Shown here piece after piece: positions 17,177 to 25,114 of a DNA stretch of 33,076 nt. The notes under the pieces are model-generated. The model made no database searches. It was given only the letters and a program-made list of their open reading frames with translations, and was not told the origin of the DNA. The stretch comes from Verrucomicrobiales bacterium (GTDB taxonomy: Bacteria > Verrucomicrobiota > Verrucomicrobiia > Verrucomicrobiales > Verrucomicrobiaceae). The stretch's first letter is position 1. Each line of letters begins with the position of its first letter. Location: assembly GCA_020439875.1 (NCBI GenBank), contig JAGRPD010000105.1:1-33076 (forward strand), read 5' to 3'. The translations under genes and the position numbers were made by a program.

Positions 17177-18868
17177 TCATTCCTCCAGCTTCCGCACCGT
17201 GACCCGCTGAATCAGGTAGCGATTGAAGACATCGCCGTCGCTGACTAGGGAGAAGTTGTAGCCCCAGTAGCTGACGAACTGCGGGTCGTCGATCCGCCAG
17301 CGCTGGGTGTGCCATTGCGTGTTGTCGGGAATGGTGAACCAGCCTCCAGCGGTTTTGAAGCCGTCCTTGGATTCATAGACGAGTTTGAATCCGGCCTTGT
17401 CGTTGGCTTCATTTCGCCGCACCACCACCTCGATCTCGATGGGCACCGTGGTGTAAGCGAGGAACTCGGGATCGACCACGAACAGGTTTCCTCCGGGAAC
17501 ATTTCCCGCTCGGGCGGAACCTCCATAAGCGACGACGGCATCCGCGAGAGAAGAGCCCGACAAGGTGTGCAATCCCTTTTCGCCATCGGCCTCACCCATT
17601 GTGATGCAGACCTCCTTGACCTGTGAGTAATCCCCATCCCAGGTCAGCGGTTGGTCGCGGTGGAGCTTCGCGGCTTCGAGGAGACTCTGCGGCGGAGCGA
17701 GCACGAGGATCGCCGCACTCGTGAGGAAATGGTGATCCACGTCGATTCGATCTCCAGAAACGAGTTCAACAAGAGTCACGACCTTTCCAAAAGCCACCTC
17801 ATCCGATTCGCAACCGTGCGCCCAAGTGATCAGCACCGGACCCTCCGCTCCCTCAAAGGCAAAGGCGTAATGCTTCCCATTCAGCAGGCACCAACCGAGA
17901 TACTTGGGATGCTGGCCAAGGTGTTTGATCAGGTGCTTCATCGCATGGAAAGAAAGGCGCGGATGGCCTTCCCGGTCGAGCAGACCCAGTGGACCACTGT
18001 CGCCGTCGCGACCTTCGAACCACTGGATGCATTCAACGCCCTGCGCGATGCCCAAGGTGTAGGCTTTGATCAAAGACTGCGCCTGCGGACCTTCCCCCTT
18101 GTTTGCATTCGATCCCAACTCCGTGAAAATGACGGGCACGTCGGCCTTCGCCGGATTCTGAATGGCGAGCATTTTCCGCAGCGTCGGAACGATGTGCATG
18201 AACACGGATTCAGTTCCCGCGTTGTCCACGATGCCGTTGAGCACTTCATAGGGATGTAGGGTGATGAAATCAAAATGGTCGCGCCCACCCGCCTGAATGA
18301 CCTGCTCCAGGTAATGGATGTGCACCGACTTCGCCGCGAGTCCGATCTTGCAATCGGGATCGACCGCCTTCGCCGCATCGTGGGCCGCGATCACGATCTT
18401 CGCGTAGTCCGCAGGCGTTTGATCTTTGCCGGTGAAGTTGGGCGGCTCGTTCCAAATTTCCCAGCGCTTGATGCGCCCGTTCACATGTTTCACGACGGCC
18501 GTTACGTAAGCGGACCAACCCTTCAGGTTGTTCACCGGCAATGACCCGCGTTCGTCTTTGTCATTCCAACGAGGGTTGCCGATCAACGTGCCGCCAAAGG
18601 TGAATCCGTGCTCGCTCAGATAGTCCATCTGTTCGTCGAGCTGATCCCACTTCCACACGCCCGGCTCCGGCTCCACCGCGCCCCAGTTGAGCTGAGGCGT
18701 GCGAAAAACTCGGAGACCGATCTCCTCCATTTGAGGCACCCAACGCTCGTTGTCCTTCGCGGAACGGTTGTTGATGTGGCAGGCACCGATGCCAAATGGA
18801 CTCCATGACTCCAGATCCACCGCGTGGACAGATACCGTGACAAACAGGAAAGCGACAAGGATTCTCAT
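17177..18868 (-). CDS. Secreted clan GH-A glycoside hydrolase (GH39/GH5-like)
   Basis: The product is 563 aa with a short signal peptide (MRILVAFLFVTVSVHA). The catalytic domain is a (beta/alpha)8 barrel of clan GH-A. WEIWNEP carries the likely acid/base Glu141, VIFTELGSN the likely nucleophile Glu250, and FDFITLHPY the usual active-site strand. The N-terminal part (RTPQLNWGAVEPEPGVWKW) resembles GH39-type beta-xylosidases and related enzymes. Residues from about 410 to the end form a separate beta-rich domain, possibly a carbohydrate-binding module (AGGWFTIPDNTQWHTQRW). The substrate cannot be deduced; xylan, other plant or algal glycans are candidates. It lies 42 bp downstream of the alpha/beta hydrolase gene on the same strand and ends at a hairpin. 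Confidence -1.
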   Translation of the reverse strand: MRILVAFLFVTVSVHAVDLESWSPFGIGACHINNRSAKDNERWVPQMEEIGLRVFRTPQLNWGAVEPEPGVWKWDQLDEQMDYLSEHGFTFGGTLIGNPRWNDKDERGSLPVNNLKGWSAYVTAVVKHVNGRIKRWEIWNEPPNFTGKDQTPADYAKIVIAAHDAAKAVDPDCKIGLAAKSVHIHYLEQVIQAGGRDHFDFITLHPYEVLNGIVDNAGTESVFMHIVPTLRKMLAIQNPAKADVPVIFTELGSNANKGEGPQAQSLIKAYTLGIAQGVECIQWFEGRDGDSGPLGLLDREGHPRLSFHAMKHLIKHLGQHPKYLGWCLLNGKHYAFAFEGAEGPVLITWAHGCESDEVAFGKVVTLVELVSGDRIDVDHHFLTSAAILVLAPPQSLLEAAKLHRDQPLTWDGDYSQVKEVCITMGEADGEKGLHTLSGSSLADAVVAYGGSARAGNVPGGNLFVVDPEFLAYTTVPIEIEVVVRRNEANDKAGFKLVYESKDGFKTAGGWFTIPDNTQWHTQRWRIDDPQFVSYWGYNFSLVSDGDVFNRYLIQRVTVRKLEE

Positions 18869-18910
18869 GAGATCGAAGGAAAAGCGGTGTGCTCGCCCGC
18901 GCGCGCTCCT

Positions 18911-19699
18911 CTACGGCGCGCTTCCCACATGAGACAGCACGAAGTCGATCAATTCGCGGCATTCAAAAAACGACGGACCCACCTTGTGACCCTCGCCGGG
19001 AATGACCTTCACCGTGATCTCTCCGCCGCCCGCTTCGTAACGCTGCTGGAGGAGCGCCGTGTTGAGATCGAGCGGCACCACGACATCGCTGTCACCATGC
19101 ACGCTGAACATCGGAACCTTGTGGGCGAGCAGGCCCTTCAAGTTGTCGATGGGATTGAACTCGGCCAGCCTGGCAGTGAGTTCCTCCTCGCTCAAGGCAA
19201 AGTCTTTCAGCGTCAGCGCCTTGGAATTCTTCAGCGGCCAACTGGCCAGATTGCACACCGGATAGATGCCGACCCAGGCGCGCACCTTGTCTGGATGCCG
19301 AAACGCCCAGGCCAGTGTCATCATCCCGCCACGGCTTTGGCCCAGCAAAATCGGTTTCGGAGAAAAGCCGCGTTGCACCATCGCCTCGTAGAAATCTGTA
19401 AACTTCGCCGTGCTCGCCGGGGAGCCGCGCACCTCACCCAGGTCGTAACCCGCGAGGCTGATTCCCGCCTTCATGATCGCCTCAAAATACATCGGCCGCC
19501 CCGCGAGCGAGATGCCCTTCAGCGTCGGCGCATACCAAAGCCACGGTTTTCCAGGAGCGGGTGCAGGTGCCGTGTAGAGATAGGCGTTGCTGCCGTTGAT
19601 CTGAAAGGTCTCTGCGTTGCGGGGAAGGGCATCTCCCGCGATGACCTGAGCTGTCGTCGCGAGAGCGCCGAAGAGGAAGAGAAAGAGTCGCGAGTTCAT
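18911..19699 (-). CDS. Secreted alpha/beta-hydrolase fold esterase/peptidase
   Basis: The frame is open from 19792, but the ATG at 19699 starts directly at a signal peptide (MNSRLFLFLFGALATTAQVIAG), giving 262 aa. The nucleophile elbow is GQSRGGMM with Ser122. The acid is probably Asp203 or Asp205 in HGDSDVVVP, and the catalytic His is His238 in PGEGHKVG. Such enzymes cleave esters, often acyl decorations of polysaccharides. The neighbouring glycoside hydrolase makes a carbohydrate-esterase role plausible, but this is inference. It is likely co-transcribed with that gene. Confidence -1.
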   Translation of the reverse strand: MNSRLFLFLFGALATTAQVIAGDALPRNAETFQINGSNAYLYTAPAPAPGKPWLWYAPTLKGISLAGRPMYFEAIMKAGISLAGYDLGEVRGSPASTAKFTDFYEAMVQRGFSPKPILLGQSRGGMMTLAWAFRHPDKVRAWVGIYPVCNLASWPLKNSKALTLKDFALSEEELTARLAEFNPIDNLKGLLAHKVPMFSVHGDSDVVVPLDLNTALLQQRYEAGGGEITVKVIPGEGHKVGPSFFECRELIDFVLSHVGSAP

Positions 19700-19799
19700 G
19701 AATCGGATGGAACGGAATAGACCTTCGAAATCGCTCGCCCTGCGTTCCTCGACATGGTCTTGGGTTAGGAGGAGCATTTCTTGGTAGAGCATTCAAGCT

Positions 19800-19863
19800 T
19801 TGGCAACAGCGAGCGAAAGACTTTGCTGCCTCAATTGACGGCTACGATCCGTTGGCAACAGCG
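19800..19863. repeat. 12-bp direct repeat, period 52 bp
   Basis: TTGGCAACAGCG occurs perfectly at 19800-19811 and at 19852-19863. The pair lies between the start of the alpha/beta hydrolase gene and the stop codon of the upstream membrane-protein gene. It could be a paired regulator-binding site for the hydrolase operon or the footprint of a small duplication. Nothing in the sequence decides between these. Confidence -1.
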
Positions 19864-19864
19864 T

Positions 19865-20455
19865 TTATTGTTCGGCGTGTCGATTCTCGTCTGGTTCCTC
19901 CGGCACATCTTCAATCTGCGATTTCAGGTACAATGCATATCCCCAAGCGACCGCGCACAAACCGCCAAACCCGACACACAAAATGCCAATTGCCTGATTC
20001 GCTCCGCTACGCAACATCCAGGCACCAGTGGCCATGAGAATAAGCGATCCCGTGAGGCCGAGAACAAGCCTGCCTCGGCTGTGCCGTTGCGCTTTTTGAC
20101 CATAGAACGAGCGTGGCCGCAATGGTGCCCGTGCGCGCTGCAGACCTCTCAAATCGGTAGCGAGAACAACCCGACCAATAAACCAATAGACCAGCATCAC
20201 GACAAAGAAGTAAACGAGAAACCCATATGGCTGGTGGACAACCTCTGGACGCAAGATGAACAGGAATGGCTGTCCGACAATCAATCCTCCAAGCAGGATT
20301 CGAAATATCCATGTCTGCTTCTTGAAGAGCCTCTGCTCCGTATCGGCATCTGGAATAATGAATGGCCGCGACCAAGGTCCGCCGCGATAGAAAAGTCGCT
20401 CGCCGGTGGCGGAAGTCTTAAACGCCTGTTCGGCGAGGTATGTGAAGTAGCGCAT
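19865..20455 (-). CDS. Four-helix integral membrane protein, unknown function
   Basis: The product is 196 aa and I do not recognise it as a named family. After a roughly 45-residue cytoplasmic-looking N-terminus (MRYFTYLAEQAFKTSATGER...) there are four predicted membrane helices: about 49-68, 78-98, 129-148 and 154-177. A basic loop, rich in Arg between 100 and 130, separates the middle pair, and a short acidic tail ends the protein. It has no catalytic motif. Codon use looks less GC-biased than in the neighbouring genes. It lies upstream of the alpha/beta hydrolase on the same strand, separated by 165 bp containing a 12-bp direct repeat, so co-transcription is uncertain. Confidence -1.
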   Translation of the reverse strand: MRYFTYLAEQAFKTSATGERLFYRGGPWSRPFIIPDADTEQRLFKKQTWIFRILLGGLIVGQPFLFILRPEVVHQPYGFLVYFFVVMLVYWFIGRVVLATDLRGLQRARAPLRPRSFYGQKAQRHSRGRLVLGLTGSLILMATGAWMLRSGANQAIGILCVGFGGLCAVAWGYALYLKSQIEDVPEEPDENRHAEQ

Positions 20456-20744
20456 ACGAGCTTAATTAGCTGATGAGAAGCCATTTTGTCGATTGCATCA
20501 ACAACGCTAAATTCGAACCATTGGTGGTGCTCCAACTGTTGGTTAACTCTTTGGATAAGGCTCCTTGTCCTGAGCCATGAGTGCCATCTGCACGCGAACC
20601 CTGGACTCAGTTTTGGGAGGACGCTTTCCGTAGCTCTTGGCGACGGGAGTGATGCCGCTAGCATCGGCCGCAGAGATTTGTCCAAATCCCGCTGGGAATC
20701 TTCCATGTGGTGGCGGAGATGGAAGCGGGTACTGGGGCGCGTGG
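20456..20744. other. 289-bp spacer without a supported gene
   Basis: No frame with a start codon and convincing composition fits here. On the minus strand a +1 frame relative to the end of the next gene stays open. It would encode a proline-rich then ordinary-looking tail ending in KEPYPKS before a TAA near 20558. It has no start of its own. It could be the remains of a longer version of the upstream gene or chance. The rest is featureless and of lower GC content than its surroundings. Confidence -1.
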
Positions 20745-21392
20745 TTATTCTGCGGTGTCGGTGCTGGTGGTGGCTGGGGTGCTGTAGCCGCGGCGTTTGA
20801 GACGGGTGGTGGCTCGGGTTACTGCATCGGCTGTGGTTAGGCCTGCTTCGTTGATTTGCTTTGTGAGGGTTTCGTCCAGGGTCAGGCGCATTTCGGAGAA
20901 GTTCAGAAAGCCAGTGGAGCCATCCAGAGCGGTGGTGCCGCCTTCATCCAGGGCAGCGATGCTTTCCCCGTGAAGGCGAGTGGCGAGTTTCAATCGTGTG
21001 ATGGCTTCGGGGGTGGTGAGGGTGATCCAGCGTGTTGCCTCCGCAAAGGCGAGGTAACTGGCGCGGACGGTTCCCTCGGAGCTGGATGCGGAGGCGGACA
21101 CGACGGTTTGATATTTGCCGCTGGAGGTGACGCCGGTGAAGAAGCTGCCCGTGCCATGGGTGGTCTCCAAGATGCGGCGGCCCCGTTCCAGGGTGGTGAA
21201 CACGAAGGTTCCCTCACCGCCGAGGGCTGGGGCGATGAAATAGCCGCCGTTGAAGAAGTCGCCATTGAACCCTGCGCGATGAATGAATTCCACCTCGTAG
21301 GCGACGACCTGGGCCTGGGCCGGAGCGGCGGCGCAGATGCAGGCGAGGATCCATCCGGCGAGCCAGCGACGCGGGGGTGTCAGCGATGTCAT
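20745..21392 (-). CDS. Secreted hypothetical protein
   Basis: The product is 215 aa with a signal peptide (RWLAGWILACICAAAPAQAQ, cleavage after AQA). The mature part contains a Gly/Phe-rich opening (FIHRAGFNGDFFNGGYFIAP), then Thr/Ser/Ala-rich beta-type sequence and a final helix with LDETLTKQINEAGL. No known catalytic motif, membrane anchor or sorting signal is present. I do not recognise the family. It is the last of three minus-strand genes beginning with pabB, 78 bp after the repeat protein, and may be exported with it. The C-terminal RLKRRGYSTPATT is followed by a frame that stays open in +1. Confidence -1.
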   Translation of the reverse strand: MTSLTPPRRWLAGWILACICAAAPAQAQVVAYEVEFIHRAGFNGDFFNGGYFIAPALGGEGTFVFTTLERGRRILETTHGTGSFFTGVTSSGKYQTVVSASASSSEGTVRASYLAFAEATRWITLTTPEAITRLKLATRLHGESIAALDEGGTTALDGSTGFLNFSEMRLTLDETLTKQINEAGLTTADAVTRATTRLKRRGYSTPATTSTDTAE

Positions 21393-21470
21393 GAGAAAAG
21401 ACTAGGTGCATCGACGTGGGATGTCGATCTGAAAAGGGGAGTGCCTCGAGAGCAAATGCGGAGAGAGGGG

Positions 21471-22568
21471 TTATTTGACGTCGAGCGTGAGTTCGCTCAG
21501 GGCGTTGGCTTTGATTTCGACCTGCTGTTCGATTTTGTCGTCGTTGCGATGGCGGACAACAAGGAGGTTGCCGACGGGGACGAAGGTCTTGAAGTCTTTG
21601 TCGTAGGAGTAAGTGAGGACTTGGCGTTCTCCATTGATGAGGGGGCCGAAGATTTCCCAACTGCCGTCTTGAGTGGCGTGAAGTTGGAGGGTGCCGCCAT
21701 TGAGATTGAGGGTGAGGGCGGCGGTCTGGCCGGCGATGACTTCGATTTCTTGTTGAGCGCGGAGGGGACCGCGGACGAGTTTGACGAGGTATCTGCCGGC
21801 GGCGAGGTGGAATTGGGGTTGGGCGTCGTTGCTGGCTCCGAGGGAGGGGCGATCTCCCTCGGCGTTGGGCTGCCCGAGGACCTCCCAGGAGAGGTCGGTG
21901 GTGGCGGGGGCAGCTCCGTCAGTCATGGTGGCGGTGGGGATGAGGCTCCCGGCGTTGAGGATGATTTGGGTTTGGAGTTGTTTGCCTGCGGTGAGTTCAA
22001 CGGTTTGATTGACAACGGTTTCTCCCCATTTGACGGAGATGAGGTAGGGGTTGGCGGGGAGCGTGAAGGTGGGTTGGGCGTCGTCGCTGGAGGCGATTTG
22101 GTCGCGCTGGTCATCCTCGCGTGAGGAGCTGAGGATTTCCCAGGAGAGGTCGCGAGTCAGGGGGTTGCCTCCGGTGGCGGCGAGGGCGGTGAGGGTGAGG
22201 CGACCTGCTCCGAGGGAGAGGGTTTTGATGGTGGTCTGACCGGGGGTGACTTCGATGTCGGCGGTGGTTTGGGTGTCGCCGACTTTGACTTTCACCAAGA
22301 ATTTTCCGGCGGGGACGATGAGGTTGGGTTGGGGATCGTAACTTTGAGCGACGGAGCGACGATGGCCTTCGGCGTCGGGTTTGGAAAGGATCTCCCAGGA
22401 GATGTCGGTGTCGATGGGGGCACCGCCTTCATTCATGATCGCGGTGAGTTGGACTTTGCCACTGCCGAGGAGGGGCTGGGTTTGGGTTTCATCGGCGGTG
22501 AGGATGGTTTCGAGTTGGCCGTTGAGCAGCATCAATCCGATGAGAGCGAGGAGGAGGCGAGATTGCAT
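21471..22568 (-). CDS. Secreted protein of four tandem beta-type repeats
   Basis: The product is 365 aa with a hydrophobic signal or anchor at residues 1-22. The rest is four repeats of about 75-90 residues. Each runs G(K/R)L-LTA, (D/R)(I/L)SWEIL, SxDAQP, a strand with (A/V)G(K/R)(Y/F)LV(K/S)V, and a strand ending near (T/A)AGQ. Repeats 1-3 are complete and repeat 4 has lost about 12 residues after its first strand (LHATQDGSWEIFGPL). The alternating strand pattern suggests small beta-sandwich domains like carboxypeptidase-regulatory or Ig-type folds. From memory, similar repeats occur in alphaproteobacterial surface proteins. A role in surface binding is inferred. It starts 36 bp after pabB, probably in the same transcript. 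Confidence -1.
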   Translation of the reverse strand: MQSRLLLALIGLMLLNGQLETILTADETQTQPLLGSGKVQLTAIMNEGGAPIDTDISWEILSKPDAEGHRRSVAQSYDPQPNLIVPAGKFLVKVKVGDTQTTADIEVTPGQTTIKTLSLGAGRLTLTALAATGGNPLTRDLSWEILSSSREDDQRDQIASSDDAQPTFTLPANPYLISVKWGETVVNQTVELTAGKQLQTQIILNAGSLIPTATMTDGAAPATTDLSWEVLGQPNAEGDRPSLGASNDAQPQFHLAAGRYLVKLVRGPLRAQQEIEVIAGQTAALTLNLNGGTLQLHATQDGSWEIFGPLINGERQVLTYSYDKDFKTFVPVGNLLVVRHRNDDKIEQQVEIKANALSELTLDVK

Positions 22569-22604
22569 GAGGTGACGTGGGGTGTTTTTGACAAAGGCGG
22601 CGGC

Positions 22605-23879
22605 TCAGCTCCAGGCGGCGAGCAGGCCGGCGGCTTTGTGCTGGGTTTCTTCGTATTCGAGGGTGGGATCCGAATCGGCGACGATGCCGGCTCCGGTGTG
22701 GAAGGTGAGGGTGGAACCGATGCGTACGGCGGTGCGGATGGCGATGTTCCAAAAACTCTCGCCACTGAAGGCGAAGCCGCCGATGGCTCCGGTGTAGAGG
22801 CCGCGGGGGTGAGGTTCGAGTTCGTGGATGATCTCGAGGGCGCGTTTTTTGGGAGCACCGGTGATGGAGCCGCCGGGAAAACAGGCGCGGAAGGCGGCGG
22901 CGTGAGAGATGCCGGGGGCGAGGTGTCCGGTGACGGTGGAGACGAGGTGGAAGACCTGGGGAAAAGTCTCGACCTGCCAGAGGGCGGGGACTTTGACACT
23001 GCCGAATTCGCAGACGCGGCCGAGGTCGTTGCGCTCGAGGTCGGTGATCATGAGCAGTTCCGCGCGTTCTTTTTCACTGGCGAGCAGTTCGGCGCGGGCG
23101 GCGGCGTCGCGGGTGGGATCGGTGGGAAAACGGGGGCGGGTGCCTTTGATAGGACGGGTTGTGACGCGGCGGCCGCTGAGGCGCAGGAAGAGTTCGGGCG
23201 AGGCGGAGAGGACGTGGCAGTCGGCCAGCTCGGCAAAGGCGGCGTGGGGGGCTGCGGAGGCGGCTCGGAGGCGGTGGTAGAGGTGGAGGCTGGAGACGTG
23301 AGGGGGGCAGGTGGCCGTCCAGGGGTAGGCGAGGTTGACTTGATAGATGTCTCCGGCGGCGATGTAGGCCTGGGCGCGGCGGACGCGGGAGATGAAGGCT
23401 TCGGCGTCGAGCTGTGGGGCAAAGCGCAGGGCCGGAGGTGGGGCGGCGGCGGCCAGCGGGGGGGGGGGGGGGGGGGCTTCGAGGGAGGAGGTGTGCCAGC
23501 GGGCGGTGGCGTGATCGTGGATCCAGACGGTGGGGTAGTGGCCGAGGACGAAGTGGCCGTCGAATCCGACCCAGCCGAAAAGTCCGGCGCTGGGTCGGGT
23601 GGGAGTGGCGGTGGTGGGCTGCTGGTGGCGGGCGAGGTGCTGCTCGACGCGATGCCAATCCGTGGCCATTTGACCGGTCAAAATCTCGGTGGGGGCTGCG
23701 GCGAGCAGGCTGAAGCCGGAGGCTGCGTCTCCGCTGTCGAGCCAGAAAAGTCCGCCCTGGGGCTGGAGGCGGGCGGCGAGATCGGCGGGGCTGAGCCGCC
23801 AGGGACTGGGGCGCAAGGCGGCGTCCGCCCCTGAAATCAAGGACGGCAGCGGAGATTCGAAGCAGGAGTCTTGAAGCAT
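22605..23879 (-). CDS. pabB: Aminodeoxychorismate synthase component I (PabB)
   Basis: PabB turns chorismate and ammonia into 4-amino-4-deoxychorismate for folate synthesis, usually with a glutaminase PabA that is not in this window. The ATG at 23879 gives 424 aa. The chorismate-binding domain has RPIKGTRPR, whose Lys marks PabB rather than TrpE (Ala there). It also has ASEKERAELLMITDLERNDLG, CFPGGSITGAPKKRA and YTGAIGGF. The less conserved N-terminal domain is joined through a Pro/Ala linker (about 135-150) encoded by a run of 19 C on the coding strand. The frame is intact at this run length. A GTG at 23885 is an alternative start. It diverges from the TPR gene by 50 bp and leads the operon with the repeat protein. 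Confidence -1.
   Translation of the reverse strand: MLQDSCFESPLPSLISGADAALRPSPWRLSPADLAARLQPQGGLFWLDSGDAASGFSLLAAAPTEILTGQMATDWHRVEQHLARHQQPTTATPTRPSAGLFGWVGFDGHFVLGHYPTVWIHDHATARWHTSSLEAPPPPPPLAAAAPPPALRFAPQLDAEAFISRVRRAQAYIAAGDIYQVNLAYPWTATCPPHVSSLHLYHRLRAASAAPHAAFAELADCHVLSASPELFLRLSGRRVTTRPIKGTRPRFPTDPTRDAAARAELLASEKERAELLMITDLERNDLGRVCEFGSVKVPALWQVETFPQVFHLVSTVTGHLAPGISHAAAFRACFPGGSITGAPKKRALEIIHELEPHPRGLYTGAIGGFAFSGESFWNIAIRTAVRIGSTLTFHTGAGIVADSDPTLEYEETQHKAAGLLAAWS
23458..23476 (-). repeat. 19-nt homopolymer (poly-C on the coding strand) inside pabB
   Basis: Nineteen consecutive G on the plus strand encode most of six prolines (residues 136-141) in the PabB linker. Runs of this length are prone to slippage in replication and to sequencing error. 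One base more or less would shift the frame ahead of the whole chorismate-binding domain; three bases would only change the number of prolines. Confidence -1.
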
Positions 23880-23929
23880 TGACACTCCGGTGGCCAGACC
23901 GTACCATACGCCACTCTTTGATCAACGCG

Positions 23930-25096
23930 ATGGCGCGCCCTACTTCACCAATCCTCGCTGCCGATACGGGGCGCGCCCAAGCGGCGGCCCTGGCGGTGCT
24001 GGCTGTCTTGGCGGGTTTGCAAGTGCTGCTGCTGGCGGGTAGCTGGTGGTTGGCGGCGCGGCGGGGTGGGGAAATGAAACCTGATCTGCAAGCGGACGGG
24101 GCGGGTGCGGGGGGCGCGGCGACCTCGGCGCTGGGGGCACCGCCGCAGCCGGGTCAGCTGGCGGGTGAGAGCAGCAGTCTCTCGACGCTCGCCTTTTCCA
24201 CCGGGACGGCGACGGCACCACCGATGCCGGGAGAATTGGCGGGGGATTCAGCGGGGCTGACCACGGCTCCGACGATGGCCGCTCCGCTCGGCGCAGTGCA
24301 GGCTCCCTCAGCGGGCACTGCCGCACGGCATCCTGAGCTGGAGGAGCTGTTGGACACGGTGCGGCAGCTGCGTCCTCTGGATGATACGGCGGGCATGCTG
24401 GCGGTGCTGCGGCGCTGCGAAGAATTGCAGCCGGGTGATCCGGAGGTGCAAAGCGAATTTGCTCTGACCTACGAGCAGATGGGGCTCAACGACAAGGCGG
24501 CGTTGTATTGGCGCAAGTTGGCGGAGGCGGGGCCGGCGGTGGCAGGGGATTTTTACGGCATGGCCGTGGGGCGACTCAAGGAGCTGGGTGAACTCGGACC
24601 GGCGGAGCAGCCTCAGGCGAGTACTCAGGCCTCGGTGCAGACGGCGGCGCAAGGGGATCAGGTGCTCAAAATCGGTCCCTGCGCGGTGGTGAAGGATCCG
24701 GCGGTGACGCAGGGTGAGCGGATCACGCTGAGGATCCCGATTCAGCGTCTGGTGGAGGGTTACATTGAGCCGACGGCGGTGAGTGTGGATGTGTTCTTTT
24801 ACGATCTGGTCAATGGCTCGAAGGTGGAGCCGACCCGCGCGGATCCACCGGTGAGCCGATGGGTGGCTGAGCCGGTGGATTGGTCAGGCCAGCCGGAGGA
24901 GGAGCCGCTGGACATGGTGTACTTTCTGCCGCCGATGTCTTCTCAGGAGGTCAAAGATCACGGTGAGAGGCAATTTTACGGCTATGTGGTGAAGCTTTAT
25001 TACCAGAACCGGCTGCAGGACACGGCAGCTGCCCCGCCGGATCTGGCGGGAGAAAAAGAAGCGCGCGCGGGGGCAGGGACAGCGCAGGCGAGGTGA
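23930..25096 (+). CDS. Single-pass membrane protein with TPR-like region
   Basis: The ATG at 23930 gives 388 aa; an earlier in-frame ATG at 23879 overlaps the pabB start. Residues about 15-38 form one membrane helix. A Gly/Ala/Thr-rich disordered linker follows, with a partly repeated motif (LAGESSSL / LAGDSAGL). Then comes a TPR-like helical region (EVQSEFALTYEQMGLNDKAALYWRKLAE) and a C-terminal beta-rich domain of about 150 residues, beginning VLKIGPCAVVKDP and containing VDVFFYDLVNGSKVEP. I do not recognise a named family. The next gene starts 3-18 nt after its stop, so the pair is an operon. It probably partners the pseudokinase/FGE-like fusion in the same membrane. Confidence -1.
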   Translation: MARPTSPILAADTGRAQAAALAVLAVLAGLQVLLLAGSWWLAARRGGEMKPDLQADGAGAGGAATSALGAPPQPGQLAGESSSLSTLAFSTGTATAPPMPGELAGDSAGLTTAPTMAAPLGAVQAPSAGTAARHPELEELLDTVRQLRPLDDTAGMLAVLRRCEELQPGDPEVQSEFALTYEQMGLNDKAALYWRKLAEAGPAVAGDFYGMAVGRLKELGELGPAEQPQASTQASVQTAAQGDQVLKIGPCAVVKDPAVTQGERITLRIPIQRLVEGYIEPTAVSVDVFFYDLVNGSKVEPTRADPPVSRWVAEPVDWSGQPEEEPLDMVYFLPPMSSQEVKDHGERQFYGYVVKLYYQNRLQDTAAAPPDLAGEKEARAGAGTAQAR

Positions 25097-25114
25097 GCGG
25101 TGTGGATGGCTGGA

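Noticed and set aside
20281-20706. A 141-codon minus-strand open frame overlapping the four-helix membrane protein
   Set aside because: It overlaps about 175 bp of a better supported gene, and its sequence shows neither structure nor family resemblance.
20856-22124. A 422-codon plus-strand open frame
   Set aside because: Gly/Glu/Asp-rich mirror of the secreted repeat protein and its neighbour, both of which have signal peptides and structured sequence.
22269-23834. A 521-codon plus-strand open frame opposite pabB and the repeat protein
   Set aside because: Extreme Gly/Asp/Glu/Val composition and no motif. The minus strand carries the PabB signature motifs.
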